DNA of 64,000 nucleotides from assembly GCA_004293365.1 (NCBI GenBank), contig RDYN01000008.1:1-64000 (forward strand), in the 5' to 3' direction. Shown piece after piece: positions 36,619 through 46,205 of this stretch. The translations under genes and the position numbers were made by a program. Position 1 is the first letter of the stretch. Every line of letters begins with the position of its first letter. Below the pieces are notes generated by a model, which worked only from the letters and a program-made list of their open reading frames with translations, had not been told where the DNA came from and made no database searches. Origin of the DNA: Oscillatoriales cyanobacterium. GTDB taxonomy: Bacteria; Cyanobacteriota; Cyanobacteriia; Cyanobacteriales; Microcoleaceae.

Positions 36619-37347
36619 ATGAAAAACTGGGCAATTTTAAGTGGAATCGAAGGAAATTTGACAGCTTACGAAGCTGTACTCACTGACATGAAACGCCTGA
36701 AAATTCGCGTTGACGAATTATATATCTTGGGCGATTTAGTAGGCCCGACAGCGGAGTGCGAAAAGTTAGTTGAACGAGTTCGATCGCCCAAACGAGGAGA
36801 AATCGAACCTCAAGTATGTATCGGGTGGTGGGAAGAACAGTGTTTTAACCTGCACGGGGTGGGTGCAAACCCTGATGTTGCAGAATTGCGACAAAAATAC
36901 AGTGCAGATACGATTAAGTTGCTCTGGGATTCGGTTAGCCGCAAAAGTGTAGAGTGGTTGCGCTCTTTGACTTTTGGCTTTCACGAGTTTGACTGTTTGT
37001 TGATTCACGGGAGTACAGTTAGTGCTGCTGATGAACTTACCCCGGAAACTCCGCCGCCTGTGATGCTCGATCGCGTTGTGCGCGCTGATGCTAATACTTT
37101 GTTTTGCGGGCGATCGGGCTTAGCGTTTGAGTATCAATTACATGGAAGTATTATCAATAACTCCATCGAAACTCTTGACTCTCAAGAGCCGCCGTCAACG
37201 GTCTCTGCAACCCCGCGGCGGGTGGTTGGAGTGGGGAATGTCGGTCGTTTTCCCGATCGGGCAACTTACACCCTTTACGACCCCGACACCGACATTGTGA
37301 AGTTCAGAAACCTCTCCTACAACACCCGCAAAGGCTTTGGAACCTAG
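36619..37347 (+). CDS. Degenerate metallophosphoesterase paralogue
   Basis: A 242-residue homologue of the preceding gene (ILSGIEGNLTAYEAVLTDM, LYILGDLVGPTAE, CIGWWEEQ, LLIHGST, TLFCGRSG, VGVGNVGRFPDRATYTLYD). Most metal ligands are lost: the D-x-H becomes G-I-E, the Asn of GNHD becomes Trp, and CGHTH becomes CGRSG. Catalysis is unlikely; a partner or regulatory role for the upstream paralogue is possible (inference). The fold-defining GD and HG motifs are kept, so the frame is under selection and not simply decaying. Confidence 0.75.
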   Translation: MKNWAILSGIEGNLTAYEAVLTDMKRLKIRVDELYILGDLVGPTAECEKLVERVRSPKRGEIEPQVCIGWWEEQCFNLHGVGANPDVAELRQKYSADTIKLLWDSVSRKSVEWLRSLTFGFHEFDCLLIHGSTVSAADELTPETPPPVMLDRVVRADANTLFCGRSGLAFEYQLHGSIINNSIETLDSQEPPSTVSATPRRVVGVGNVGRFPDRATYTLYDPDTDIVKFRNLSYNTRKGFGT

Positions 37348-37406
37348 CTTTTCCCTGTCGCGATGCCTTGCAAAAATCCCTAGGGTGACGCACTCTAAGA
37401 GCCTGA

Positions 37407-37470
37407 GAAACCGGGTTTCTTGTCAGCGGATGACGGAAAGCCTAGGTTTTTGTCAACAAACCCGGTTTCT
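37407..37470. repeat. GAAACCGGGTTTC inverted pair
   Basis: Two copies of the dispersed palindrome, GAAACCGGGTTTC and AAACCCGGTTTC, arranged so that they can also pair with each other; the second is followed by TTTG. Lies downstream of the metallophosphoesterase genes. Confidence 0.6.
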
Positions 37471-37560
37471 TTGATTTTGCGTAATTCCCGAATTTGCTAG
37501 TTGACATAATTTATCAATTAGTTTAAACTCCATATTGTATTCAAAGTAGCGGTGAATCCC

Positions 37561-38178
37561 ATGACTTTTTCCACCTACACTCCAGCCTTGTACGCTAGTT
37601 TCAGACACCAGACTTTCACCTGCCGCCAGTTAGTCCCCGTGCCTTCTAAAGGCTTGCTGCGAATAGAACGGGGAGCTGTCCGAGCCGTGACTTGGAGCGA
37701 GCAGGGGACACCAATTACGCTGGGATATTGGGGAGTAGGAGATGCGATCGGTCAGGCGCTGTCAGGCGTGCAACCTTATCAAATTGAGTGCAAAACTCAT
37801 GTAGAAATTAGCTACATTCCGGAAAATTTGTGCGATCGATCCTTAGAGGAAATTTTCAAACACATCCAGCAAACTCAGGAATTTTTCTGCATACTTCGCA
37901 CCGAATCTCTGCGCGATAGACTGCTGCAACTATTGATTTGGTTGGGTAAAAAATTTGGTCGCGAAGTCGCACAAGGAGTGTTAATTGATTTGAGATTGAC
38001 TCACCAGGAGCTTTCTGAAGCTATTGGAATTACGCGGATTACAGTAACGCGGCTGATGGCGAGGCTGGAAGAGGAGGGATTTATCGATCGATCGCGCCCT
38101 CAATACATTGTTTTAATACCAATTTTAAAAAACAATGCAACAGTATTCTTGTCCCCCCCCTTTACAAGGGGGGGCTAG
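37561..38178 (+). CDS. Crp/Fnr-family transcriptional regulator
   Basis: About 205 residues. N-terminal cupin-like sensor domain (GLLRIERGAVRAVTWSEQGTPITLGYWGVGDAIGQ) and a C-terminal winged helix (LTHQELSEAIGITRITVTRLMARLEEEGFID) with the Crp/Fnr recognition helix. The cAMP-binding RxS signature is not evident, so the effector is unknown. The ATG at 37561 or GTG at 37552 may start it. The last residues (about FLSPPFTRGG) are encoded by a dispersed CCCTTTACAAGGGGG repeat that also supplies the stop codon, so the original C-terminus was altered. Confidence 0.82.
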   Translation: MTFSTYTPALYASFRHQTFTCRQLVPVPSKGLLRIERGAVRAVTWSEQGTPITLGYWGVGDAIGQALSGVQPYQIECKTHVEISYIPENLCDRSLEEIFKHIQQTQEFFCILRTESLRDRLLQLLIWLGKKFGREVAQGVLIDLRLTHQELSEAIGITRITVTRLMARLEEEGFIDRSRPQYIVLIPILKNNATVFLSPPFTRGG

Positions 38179-38186
38179 GGGGGGTC
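38147..38186. repeat. CCCCCTTTACAAGGGGG repeat overlapping a stop codon
   Basis: Palindromic core related to the array at 26029-26244. It encodes the end of the Crp/Fnr gene and its TAG (38176-38178). Confidence 0.75.
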
Positions 38187-38483
38187 GAAGAGTGTTGCAC
38201 CATTTTAGAAAAATGGTATAACTTCGCGTTTTTGACATGGGATTAACCTGGAAAAGGATAACAGTGAAGTGTTCAAGAGTCATCAGCTAGCTGAGCAATA
38301 ATTCTAGGGCTTGCGCTTACAGCACATTTTAGATATTATGAGAATGATTATCATACCCGGTCTAGTGCGATCGCCCGTATCGGCTGGATTTCAGCTATGA
38401 AGTGCGACAAAGCATTTGCCTTGGGATGCTTAGCGGCGTTCCAAATTAACAGCAGGGCCTCTACAATTAATTAACGAGGGACA
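38187..38483. other. Upstream region of the COG0523 gene
   Basis: About 300 bp with the Zur-like box at 38338-38354. The 130 bases between box and ATG form a long leader; AACGAGGGACA just before the start gives a reasonable ribosome-binding site. Confidence 0.5.
38338..38354. promoter_or_regulatory. Zur-box-like palindrome before COG0523 gene
   Basis: ATGAGAATGATTATCAT contains the core ATGATTATCAT (perfect around the central T) and one mismatch to the TGATAA arm. It lies 130 bp upstream of the GTPase gene, a normal promoter distance. Confidence 0.7.
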
Positions 38484-39533
38484 ATGACTAATCTCACTGT
38501 ACAAACCCCAGATTTAATTTCTGAACTTCCCAAAAAAGGAATGCCCGTAACCATAATTACCGGCTTTCTCGGCAGCGGAAAAACCACTTTACTCAATCAA
38601 ATACTCAAAAACCGCCAAGATTTAAAAGTAGCAGTTTTAGTTAACGAATTTGGCGATATTAACATCGATTCGCAGCTACTTATTTCTACGGAAGACGACA
38701 TGGTAGAACTGAGCAACGGCTGTATTTGTTGCACGATCAATGAAGGCTTAGTCGATGCCGTCTACCGAGTTTTAGAACGGGAAGACCGCATTGATTGCAT
38801 GGTAATTGAAACCACTGGCATTGCAGATCCACTGCCGATTATCCTGACATTTCTCGGAACGGAATTGCGCGATTTAACCAGTCTAGATTCTGTCCTGACT
38901 GTAGTCGATAGCGAAACATTCACTACCGATCATTTTGAGAGCGAAGCAGCTTTAAAACAAGTAGCTTTTGCAGACATTGTGCTGCTGAACAAAACTGATT
39001 TAGCTCCCTCCGACAAAGTAGAAGAGTTAGAAGCTTACATTCGCACAATCAAGGAAGGAGCGAGAATTTTATACTCTCAACATGGAGAAGTTCCTTTACC
39101 ATTAATTTTGGGTGTAGGTTTGACGCAAGCCGATTTTTTCGATAGTTTTGAAACCGAGGAAAAACACCATCATCACGAACATGAACATCATCACGAACAT
39201 AAGCATCATCACGAACATCACGATCGCGGACATCACTCCAATCACTTAGACAATGACGGATTTGTTTCGCTATCATTTCAGAGCGATCGACCTTTTGATG
39301 TCCACAAATTCCAAGAATTTCTCACCGAAGAGATGCCCTTCGATGTATTTCGTGCCAAAGGGATACTATGGTTTGCAGACAGTCCGATGAGGCACATTTT
39401 TCAGCTCAGCGGCGCGCGCTACGAACTAAATGCTTACGAATGGTTGACCCCACCAAAAAATCAACTCGTAGTCATCGGCCGCAATTTAGATACTGCTCAA
39501 ATTCGAGAACAACTTAACAGTTGCTTAGTTTAA
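38484..39533 (+). CDS. COG0523/CobW-family zinc-linked GTPase with His-rich loop
   Basis: A 349-residue G3E GTPase. GFLGSGKTT P-loop (about 28-35), metal-binding CxCC at 80-83 (GCICC), ETTGIADP and NKTD are all present. A His-rich stretch at about 227-256 (HHHHEHEHHHEHKHHHEHH) is a zinc/metal-buffering loop typical of zinc-responsive members (YjiA/YeiR/ZigA/ZNG1 relatives), which deliver or allocate Zn to client enzymes. The CobW C-terminal domain follows (PFDVHKFQEFLTEE...VFRAKGILWFAD). A Zur-like box upstream and folE, hisI and hemB downstream support a role in zinc limitation, a context known for this family. Confidence 0.92.
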   Translation: MTNLTVQTPDLISELPKKGMPVTIITGFLGSGKTTLLNQILKNRQDLKVAVLVNEFGDINIDSQLLISTEDDMVELSNGCICCTINEGLVDAVYRVLEREDRIDCMVIETTGIADPLPIILTFLGTELRDLTSLDSVLTVVDSETFTTDHFESEAALKQVAFADIVLLNKTDLAPSDKVEELEAYIRTIKEGARILYSQHGEVPLPLILGVGLTQADFFDSFETEEKHHHHEHEHHHEHKHHHEHHDRGHHSNHLDNDGFVSLSFQSDRPFDVHKFQEFLTEEMPFDVFRAKGILWFADSPMRHIFQLSGARYELNAYEWLTPPKNQLVVIGRNLDTAQIREQLNSCLV

Positions 39534-39782
39534 GATTTCATCAATCTAAGCATCACGTCTAGTATTATAGCCGACCCATTAGACACTTAATTCCGCCGTT
39601 AGTAGTTGCATTTTTTGACAAGAAAAATTATGTAACTATCAACGGCTATTTTTACAATATCAGCTATAAAAAAAATCCAAAAAAAACTAAATATTTTCAT
39701 GTTGCATTTTGTAAATATTGTTATAATTAGGTAGCAACAAAAAGTCCATATCCACTGTCAAACATTTTTACAAACTGCAAGC

Positions 39783-40433
39783 ATGACTTTATCTACTCGC
39801 CCAGAACTGACTTCTCCCAATGGTGTAGTGTCATCAATTCCTACCCAATCTCAACCTCCTGTCTCAGATGAAGAAATGAGACAAGCAGTGCGTACATTGC
39901 TGCTAGGATTGGGAGAAGACCCAGATCGTGAAGGGTTGCGAGATACACCGAAACGAGTTGTCAAAGCCTTGCAGTTCTTAACTGGAGGTTATCGTCAATC
40001 CCTCGACGAACTGCTTAACGGAGCAGTGTTCACAGAAAATGCTAACGAAATGGTGTTAGTTCGGGACATCGATATTTTCAGTTCTTGCGAACATCACATC
40101 CTGCCAATTATTGGCAAAGCACACGTTGCGTACATTCCCAACGGGAAAGTAATTGGCTTGTCAAAAATTGCTCGAATTTGTGAAATGTACGGTCGCAGAT
40201 TGCAAGTACAAGAACGCTTAACCGCACAAATTGCGGATGCACTTCAAGGATTGCTAAAACCTCAAGGTGTAGCAGTTGTAATTGAAGCAACTCATATGTG
40301 TATGGTAATGCGCGGCGTGCAAAAACCAGGTTCTTGGACAGCGACTTCAGCGATGCGTGGCGTGTTTGCTGAAGATTCCAGAACTCGTCAAGAATTCATG
40401 AGTTTAATCGCGCACAAATCAAGTTTTCACTAG
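39783..40433 (+). CDS. folE: GTP cyclohydrolase I (FolE, type IA)
   Basis: Converts GTP to 7,8-dihydroneopterin triphosphate for folate and pterin synthesis. The 216-residue protein has the zinc ligands of the canonical enzyme: Cys and His in [10 protein letters not shown] and Cys in [11 protein letters not shown], plus the [18 protein letters not shown] and [12 protein letters not shown] segments. It is thus the Zn-dependent form. In other bacteria extra folE copies sit next to COG0523 genes under Zur; here the gap to the GTPase is 249 bp and no clear Zur-like box was found in it, so regulation is uncertain. A TGTTGC/GCAACA inverted pair lies at about 39704-39739. Confidence 0.93.
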   Translation: MTLSTRPELTSPNGVVSSIPTQSQPPVSDEEMRQAVRTLLLGLGEDPDREGLRDTPKRVVKALQFLTGGYRQSLDELLNGAVFTENANEMVLVRDIDIFSSCEHHILPIIGKAHVAYIPNGKVIGLSKIARICEMYGRRLQVQERLTAQIADALQGLLKPQGVAVVIEATHMCMVMRGVQKPGSWTATSAMRGVFAEDSRTRQEFMSLIAHKSSFH

Positions 40434-40686
40434 CTAGAATTGTCTGCGAAGAATTGCATATTTACCAACTAAACAAAGAAAAGAGAGTCATATTGGATTA
40501 CCATATTTCTCTCTTTCCCTTTCCTCCCTCTGCGCCCTCTGCGCCCTCTGCGGTAAAAAATCTTATGTAAACTGAATATGGATCAAAAATATTTGTGGAT
40601 TGAAGCTTTAAAATTTAACGATCGAGGTTTGATTCCAGCGATCGCCCGCATTCGATCGAGATGGTACCATTGTAATGATGGCGTGG

Positions 40687-40730
40687 TTGACATCCACCGG
40701 GTGCGTAAACGCACGGGGATTCCCAAACCT
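40687..40730 (-). ncRNA. Probable omega-RNA 3' end at the element right end
   Basis: In IS200/IS605 elements the guide RNA of TnpB overlaps the tnpB 3' end and the right end. Here the region includes the GTGCGT/ACGCAC hairpin and would read outward into the hisI sequence CCACGCCATCATTACAATGG as the guide. Only the location and hairpin are seen; transcription is inferred. Confidence 0.45.
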
Positions 40731-41917
40731 CACGATTTAGGTTTCTGCTTCCGTCCCTTGCGGGTTTTCGCACCAGCCTTAACAGATTTACTCTGTTCGG
40801 GTCTTACAGTCGCTCCACAGACTGATACGGCAAGCCCTGCCGCCAAAATATTCTTTGCTGCATTGATGTCTCGGTCGTGGTGCGTCCCACAGCTAGGACA
40901 ATCCCATTCCCGGATATTCAACGGCATCTTTTCAACTATGTGTCCGCACTCAAAACATCGTTTGGAACTCGGAAACCATCGGTCAATCTTGATTAAAGTG
41001 CGACCGTACCAGTCGCGTTTGTAGTCAAGTTGTCTGACCAGCTCACCCCAACTAGCATCACTTATGGCAAGAGCTAGTTTCCGATTTTTAACCATGTTCT
41101 TCACAGCTAAATCTTCGACGGCGATGGTTTGGTTTTCGCGCACCAACCGCGTTGTTAACTTGTGAATGTTGTCTTTCCTTGCATCAGCAATTTCTTGATG
41201 CACTCTCGCTACTTTGAGTCGTGCTTTGTGGCGGTTGTTAGACCCTTTCTGTTTCCGACTTAACGCTTTTTGCGCTCTTGTGAGCTTGCGATATTTTGCC
41301 TTGAATCCTTTGGGGTTGAATTTTTTTTCGCCAGTGCTTAGAGTGAGTAAACTGGCAATCCCCAAGTCAATGCCGACTTGACTATCTGTTTTGGGTAGTG
41401 CTTCGATTTCAACATCTACCAACAGAGAGACTGACCACCTGCCAGATGGTGCAAGCTTCACTGCAATAGTTGATGGTGTCGCACCGCTCGGCAGTGTTCG
41501 ACTCCAGCGAATAGGCAACGCTTGGGTGCATTTTGCTAAGTAGACCTGTCCGTTTTTAAACTTAAAAGCAGATTTGGTGAACTCAGCACTACCACCATTG
41601 CGTTTCTTTTTGAAGTTGGGGTATTTCGCCCGCCCGTCAAAAAAGTTGGTATAAGCTGTTTGCAAATGTCGCAAGCATTGTTGCAATGGTACGCAGCTAA
41701 CTTCCGAAAGAAAATCAAGTTCTTCGGTTTTCTTCCATTCGGTTAACATTGAAGAAGTTTCAGCATACCCTACCCTTGAATGGTCTTTGTACCAAGCTTC
41801 AGTTCTTGCAGCTAAAGCACGGTTATAGACCAAGCGAGTACAACCCAATGTACGTCGCAACAAACTTTCTTGTTCCGGCGTTGGGTAGAATCGGTAGCTG
41901 AAGGCTTTTAGTGTCAT
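40730..41917 (-). CDS. tnpB: TnpB RNA-guided nuclease (IS200/IS605 family)
   Basis: A 395-residue TnpB from the ATG at 41917 (MTLKAFSYRFYPTPEQ); the frame is open further up. The N-terminal helix-turn-helix region, WED-like segment, split RuvC motifs (VGIDLGIASL with Asp, IAVEDLAVKN with Glu, HDRDINAAKN with Asp) and the zinc ribbon CFECGHI...CPSCGTHHD are all intact. TnpB cleaves DNA next to a target-adjacent motif using an RNA from the element end and helps retain the element. The C-terminal tail is basic. It lies wholly inside the hisI insertion. Confidence 0.93.
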   Translation of the reverse strand: MTLKAFSYRFYPTPEQESLLRRTLGCTRLVYNRALAARTEAWYKDHSRVGYAETSSMLTEWKKTEELDFLSEVSCVPLQQCLRHLQTAYTNFFDGRAKYPNFKKKRNGGSAEFTKSAFKFKNGQVYLAKCTQALPIRWSRTLPSGATPSTIAVKLAPSGRWSVSLLVDVEIEALPKTDSQVGIDLGIASLLTLSTGEKKFNPKGFKAKYRKLTRAQKALSRKQKGSNNRHKARLKVARVHQEIADARKDNIHKLTTRLVRENQTIAVEDLAVKNMVKNRKLALAISDASWGELVRQLDYKRDWYGRTLIKIDRWFPSSKRCFECGHIVEKMPLNIREWDCPSCGTHHDRDINAAKNILAAGLAVSVCGATVRPEQSKSVKAGAKTRKGRKQKPKS

Positions 41918-42290
41918 ACTCACCTTGAGTGCGTTACTTTCACATTCTAGCACGTCTTGTGTGAAATGGTAGGTTTTAACAAAAATTTAAGTAAAGCCGT
42001 TCTAAAAGGACGGGGTTTCTAACCCATTTTTTTGATGAACAAAAAGTCGATCGAGAAAACTCTCGCCACAGGAGAAGCCCACTATTGGAGCCGATCGCGC
42101 TCTGAATTTTGGCACAAAGGCGCGACATCCGGGCACATCCAAAAAGTCAAACAAATATTTTACGATTGCGATGCGGATACTATTCTGCTCAAAATAGAAC
42201 AGATTGGTGAAATAGCTTGTCACACAGGCGTGAGGAGTTGTTTTTTCAATTCCGTAGCGCTACCACTGCGCGCCATGCAATAATAATAAT

Positions 42291-43357
<1,067 letters not shown>

Positions 43358-43536
43358 GAGGGATTTTTTAACCGCAGATGCACGCCCATCAACGCAGATG
43401 CTTTTTGAGACATAGCAACCGATGAAAGTCGATTAGGACAAATTGTAGGGGCGGGTTCAACAACAGATAAATGCACCCAGCCTAGATATATATAAACCCG
43501 CCCCCCACGACTATATCTGCGTTAATCTCAACTAAT
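43358..43536. other. Intergenic region after hemB
   Basis: A 179-bp gap between convergent genes with a GGGGCGGGTT/AACCCGCCCC inverted pair (about 43449-43506) that may serve as terminator for either gene. Confidence 0.5.
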
Positions 43537-45447
43537 TTAAGTTGTCGGGATTGCCTTGAGCAGATAAGCGCGAGTTCCCGTTAAAGTCGCGCCCTTGGCA
43601 TCTCTGTACGTGTAAGTTCCGTAGGCAGAAATATCGCCGAAGTTATTGATGCCACTAGCGCGAGTCAAAGTCACTTGCTGGCCGCCAAAGCTGGGATTTG
43701 TGAGTAGCAATTTATTCAAGTCTTGGAGTTTACCGTTGTTCCAGACAAAAGCGCGGTCTTGAGCAGACATATTTTGCGAGTAGCCGACTACTTGACCGAA
43801 TTGGTTGATGCCGGCGGTTTGACCGATCGCGCCGCCAAAGCTGCCGAGGTCAATTTTTTGACCGTTTTGCAACAAAAATGGCGAACTTGTGGCTGTGGCG
43901 CCGGTGCCGCTGCTAGTCCAACCGATGATTTGTCCGCTATCGTTGATGTCGCGGGCTATGGCTTGTTCGGATCCAAATGTGCCGAGGTTGGTGAGCGTGT
44001 ATTTACCGTCTGCGCCTTTTTCCCACTTCACGGCGGTGTTGACAGTTTTGTCGTTGAGTCCGTCACTGTCAATTTGTCCGACGATCGCACTTTTATTGTT
44101 AATTCCATTTGCGGTACCAGTGTCACCGCCTAAATCGGGCAGCGGGCTTATGGAACCCTGGTTTACAGAGAAAGGTCGGCTGCGATTGGCCGCCGTCGCA
44201 GTTCCACCGGGCCCGTAAATGTGGCGGCCGGCGATTTCGTTTTTGTTGTTGATGTCGAAGAAATAGCTTTCTACACCTGGCAAGTCGGTGATTTGCAGGC
44301 TGTAGTCAGCCCCATCTTTCTTTTGCCACAGCAAGCCGCGGTCTGTGGCTTGACCGGCAATTTCATCGCTTGTACCGGCGATCGCACCTAAGTCATTGAT
44401 AGCTGCGGTAAAGCCACCACCACCCCGTTGAGTAACCTCTTTTCCGGTATTCTCACCGCCGCCATTTTTCACGCCGGTGCTAGTCAGCGGCTTGAGTTCC
44501 CCGTTTTCCCAAATAAACCCTTGGTTGCGGAACCCCGTGCCGAGCACTTCGGTGGTTTGGGAACGGCCGACTATCTGTCCTCGGTCGTTAATGGCATTAG
44601 CTTGGGTGGCATTGCCTGTGGGTGCGATCGCACCTAAGTCAATAGCCTGGTAGCGGTAGAGGGGTATATCGGCCGAAATTATTGCTTTCTCGACTCCCGC
44701 AGCTACATTTGTGACCATTGCCAATAGGTCATCTTCGGCTTTGACGAGGGTGTTGCCCCCTTCGATGACAAGGGAGATGGGTTTACCTGCGAGGCTGCCA
44801 CCTAAGCGCAGTTTATCGGCGATCGGATTAAATCCAGATATGGTAACAGAACCTTCGCCTGCTTCGAGAACGATTTGATCGCTGCCATTGCCGACAGAAA
44901 CTGCATCGTTGCCAGTTCCTGGTTTAATCAGGTTATTGCCGTCGCCTGCATTGATGTTGTCATCGCCTTTACCGGTGTAAATTTGGTCGTTTCCGTTGCC
45001 TGCGGTAACGAAATCGTTGCCGCTGCCTGTGACGACGCGGTTGTTGCCTTTGCCTGCAAAGACGGTGTTGTTGCCATCTGAGCCGTTGATGATGTCGTCG
45101 GCTGCTGTGGCGTAAATTGTATCGTCGCTGGGGCTGCCGGTGATGGTTTTATTGCCGTCGCTAGCAAAAATTGTGGTTGCTGTCGATCCGGCATCAATAA
45201 TGTCTTTACCTTCGCCTGCAAAAAGAGTACCGCTGCCGTCGCCGGTGATTAAGCTGTCATTATTTGGGAAATTAATTTGTGAAGCGGTTCTTTCTGCATT
45301 GAGGCTGCTTGGTGAGCCGATCGACTTTGACAACAGGCTTTCTGCCGCTGATAAGCCGCTGGATATTCCTAAGTCTGCAAATATGCTGTTGGGAAATAGA
45401 GAAGCATCTGTATTTGAGGATGTATTGAACACCTTATCGGGAACCAT
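43537..45447 (-). CDS. RTX-HAF repeat protein, probable type I secretion substrate
   Basis: A 636-residue protein in two parts. Residues about 60-225 hold RTX-like calcium-binding repeats (GSGNDFVTAGNGNDQIYTGKGDDNINAGDGNN). Residues about 265-636 hold HAF-type extracellular repeats in which DRGQIVG/GINNKSAIVG/DSGQIIG alternates with FIWENGEL or AFVWNNGKLQDL. There is no N-terminal signal peptide, as expected for RTX proteins exported by type I systems; here the RTX block is N-terminal rather than C-terminal. Likely cell-surface or released; ligand unknown. AAGGAGTTCTCA before the ATG at 45447 is a strong ribosome-binding site. Confidence 0.82.
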   Translation of the reverse strand: MVPDKVFNTSSNTDASLFPNSIFADLGISSGLSAAESLLSKSIGSPSSLNAERTASQINFPNNDSLITGDGSGTLFAGEGKDIIDAGSTATTIFASDGNKTITGSPSDDTIYATAADDIINGSDGNNTVFAGKGNNRVVTGSGNDFVTAGNGNDQIYTGKGDDNINAGDGNNLIKPGTGNDAVSVGNGSDQIVLEAGEGSVTISGFNPIADKLRLGGSLAGKPISLVIEGGNTLVKAEDDLLAMVTNVAAGVEKAIISADIPLYRYQAIDLGAIAPTGNATQANAINDRGQIVGRSQTTEVLGTGFRNQGFIWENGELKPLTSTGVKNGGGENTGKEVTQRGGGGFTAAINDLGAIAGTSDEIAGQATDRGLLWQKKDGADYSLQITDLPGVESYFFDINNKNEIAGRHIYGPGGTATAANRSRPFSVNQGSISPLPDLGGDTGTANGINNKSAIVGQIDSDGLNDKTVNTAVKWEKGADGKYTLTNLGTFGSEQAIARDINDSGQIIGWTSSGTGATATSSPFLLQNGQKIDLGSFGGAIGQTAGINQFGQVVGYSQNMSAQDRAFVWNNGKLQDLNKLLLTNPSFGGQQVTLTRASGINNFGDISAYGTYTYRDAKGATLTGTRAYLLKAIPTT

Positions 45448-46205
45448 TGAGAACTCCTTGGAAAATTACGATTAAACGGTATTGAATTGCGTGTAGATCG
45501 GCACCCCAAAGTCCTACTTTAGGGAACAATATTGATGCTATAATCTCGAAAAAACCTGACGAGAATTGAGTTGATTTCTTAAAAAATCAACAATAATTTA
45601 CCTGGATTCCAGGGCAAACGCATCTAATGAAATAATTTTTCCCGCCTAGCGTTTTTAGCTTTCACAAGCGCTATCTGCAGGTCAGTCGATTTTAGATTTT
45701 AGATTTTAGATTTACTTACAGACGAATCTGAGAGCTTGAACTTTGGTCTAAAATTTTTGGCTCTCCACGACAGGAGTCGGACAGCAAGTATCCGTTTTTG
45801 GGCGGGTCAAGCAATGTCAACAAAACACAGCAATCTCGATCGAGATCCGCCCTTTCTCTGACACGCTCGGATTATCTTCTCAGTCAAAAGACTAGGAGAA
45901 TCATGTATCTGCAATTACTTTGAAGCGGCTGGCTCCAATTAATCTAGACGAAGTAGATTGTAAAGCCTATTGCTAATAAAAGTCAACTAGCTTGTCTAAA
46001 ATAATTATTTCTTTTACATCAGCAATCTTTGTAACTACCTATCTACAAAGGTTTCACGGCTGAAATCAGTTATCTGCCGTTCTCGTTAATAAGAATTATT
46101 CCAATAAGATTTCTTAAGAATTGTTTAAGAAAACTAGCCGATTAACGGGTTGGGCTTAAAATCCTTGTCGCAACTAACTCTTGAGTATTATTTTCAATAA
46201 ATGCC
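45448..46205. other. 758-bp gene-free region between divergent genes
   Basis: Contains, on the minus strand at about 45680-45820, motifs shared with 11265-11420, including an AATCTAA array. The remainder (45840-46205) is AT-rich with several A/T runs and should hold the promoters of both flanking genes. No RNA gene or ORF with a convincing start was found. Confidence 0.5.

Larger units (their letters stand above)
40687..42034 (-). mobile_element. TnpB-only IS200/IS605-type element inserted in hisI
   Basis: Borders can be read because hisI flanks both sides. On the element's strand (minus) the right end finishes with GTCAA, giving the TCAA cleavage motif known for IS608-type elements; the left end begins CAAAAAAATGGG after host GTTCAT. 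Subterminal hairpins are present at both ends (GTGCGT/ACGCAC at about 40700-40714; CCGT..ACGG at about 41997-42013). It carries tnpB only, with no Y1 transposase, so movement would need TnpA in trans. There is no target duplication, as expected for this family. Confidence 0.85.
40578..42283 (+). pseudogene. hisI: hisI (phosphoribosyl-AMP cyclohydrolase), broken by frameshift and IS
   Basis: HisI is a Zn-dependent histidine-biosynthesis enzyme. The 5' part (40578-40686) reads MDQKYLWIEALKFNDRGLIPAIAR, then the frame slips by one base near 40650-40655 and continues DRDGTIVMMAW. The 3' part (42035-42283) reads [33 protein letters not shown]...[29 protein letters not shown], with all catalytic and metal motifs. 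A 1348-bp insertion element separates the parts; removing it joins AW to MN in frame. The frameshift would still block the product. A second hisI elsewhere must cover histidine synthesis (inference). Confidence 0.88.

Noticed and set aside
39534-39782. Zur box before folE
   Set aside because: AT-rich with a loose TGTAAATATTGTTATAATT stretch, but no palindrome with TGATAA/TTATCA arms; not strong enough to list.
40578-41024. 148-residue ORF as an independent gene
   Set aside because: It is the frameshifted 5' part of hisI running into the reverse strand of the insertion element.
43723-45081. Several plus-strand ORFs opposite the RTX/HAF gene
   Set aside because: Codon-position shadows of repetitive Gly/Asp/Asn codons; no ribosome-binding sites.
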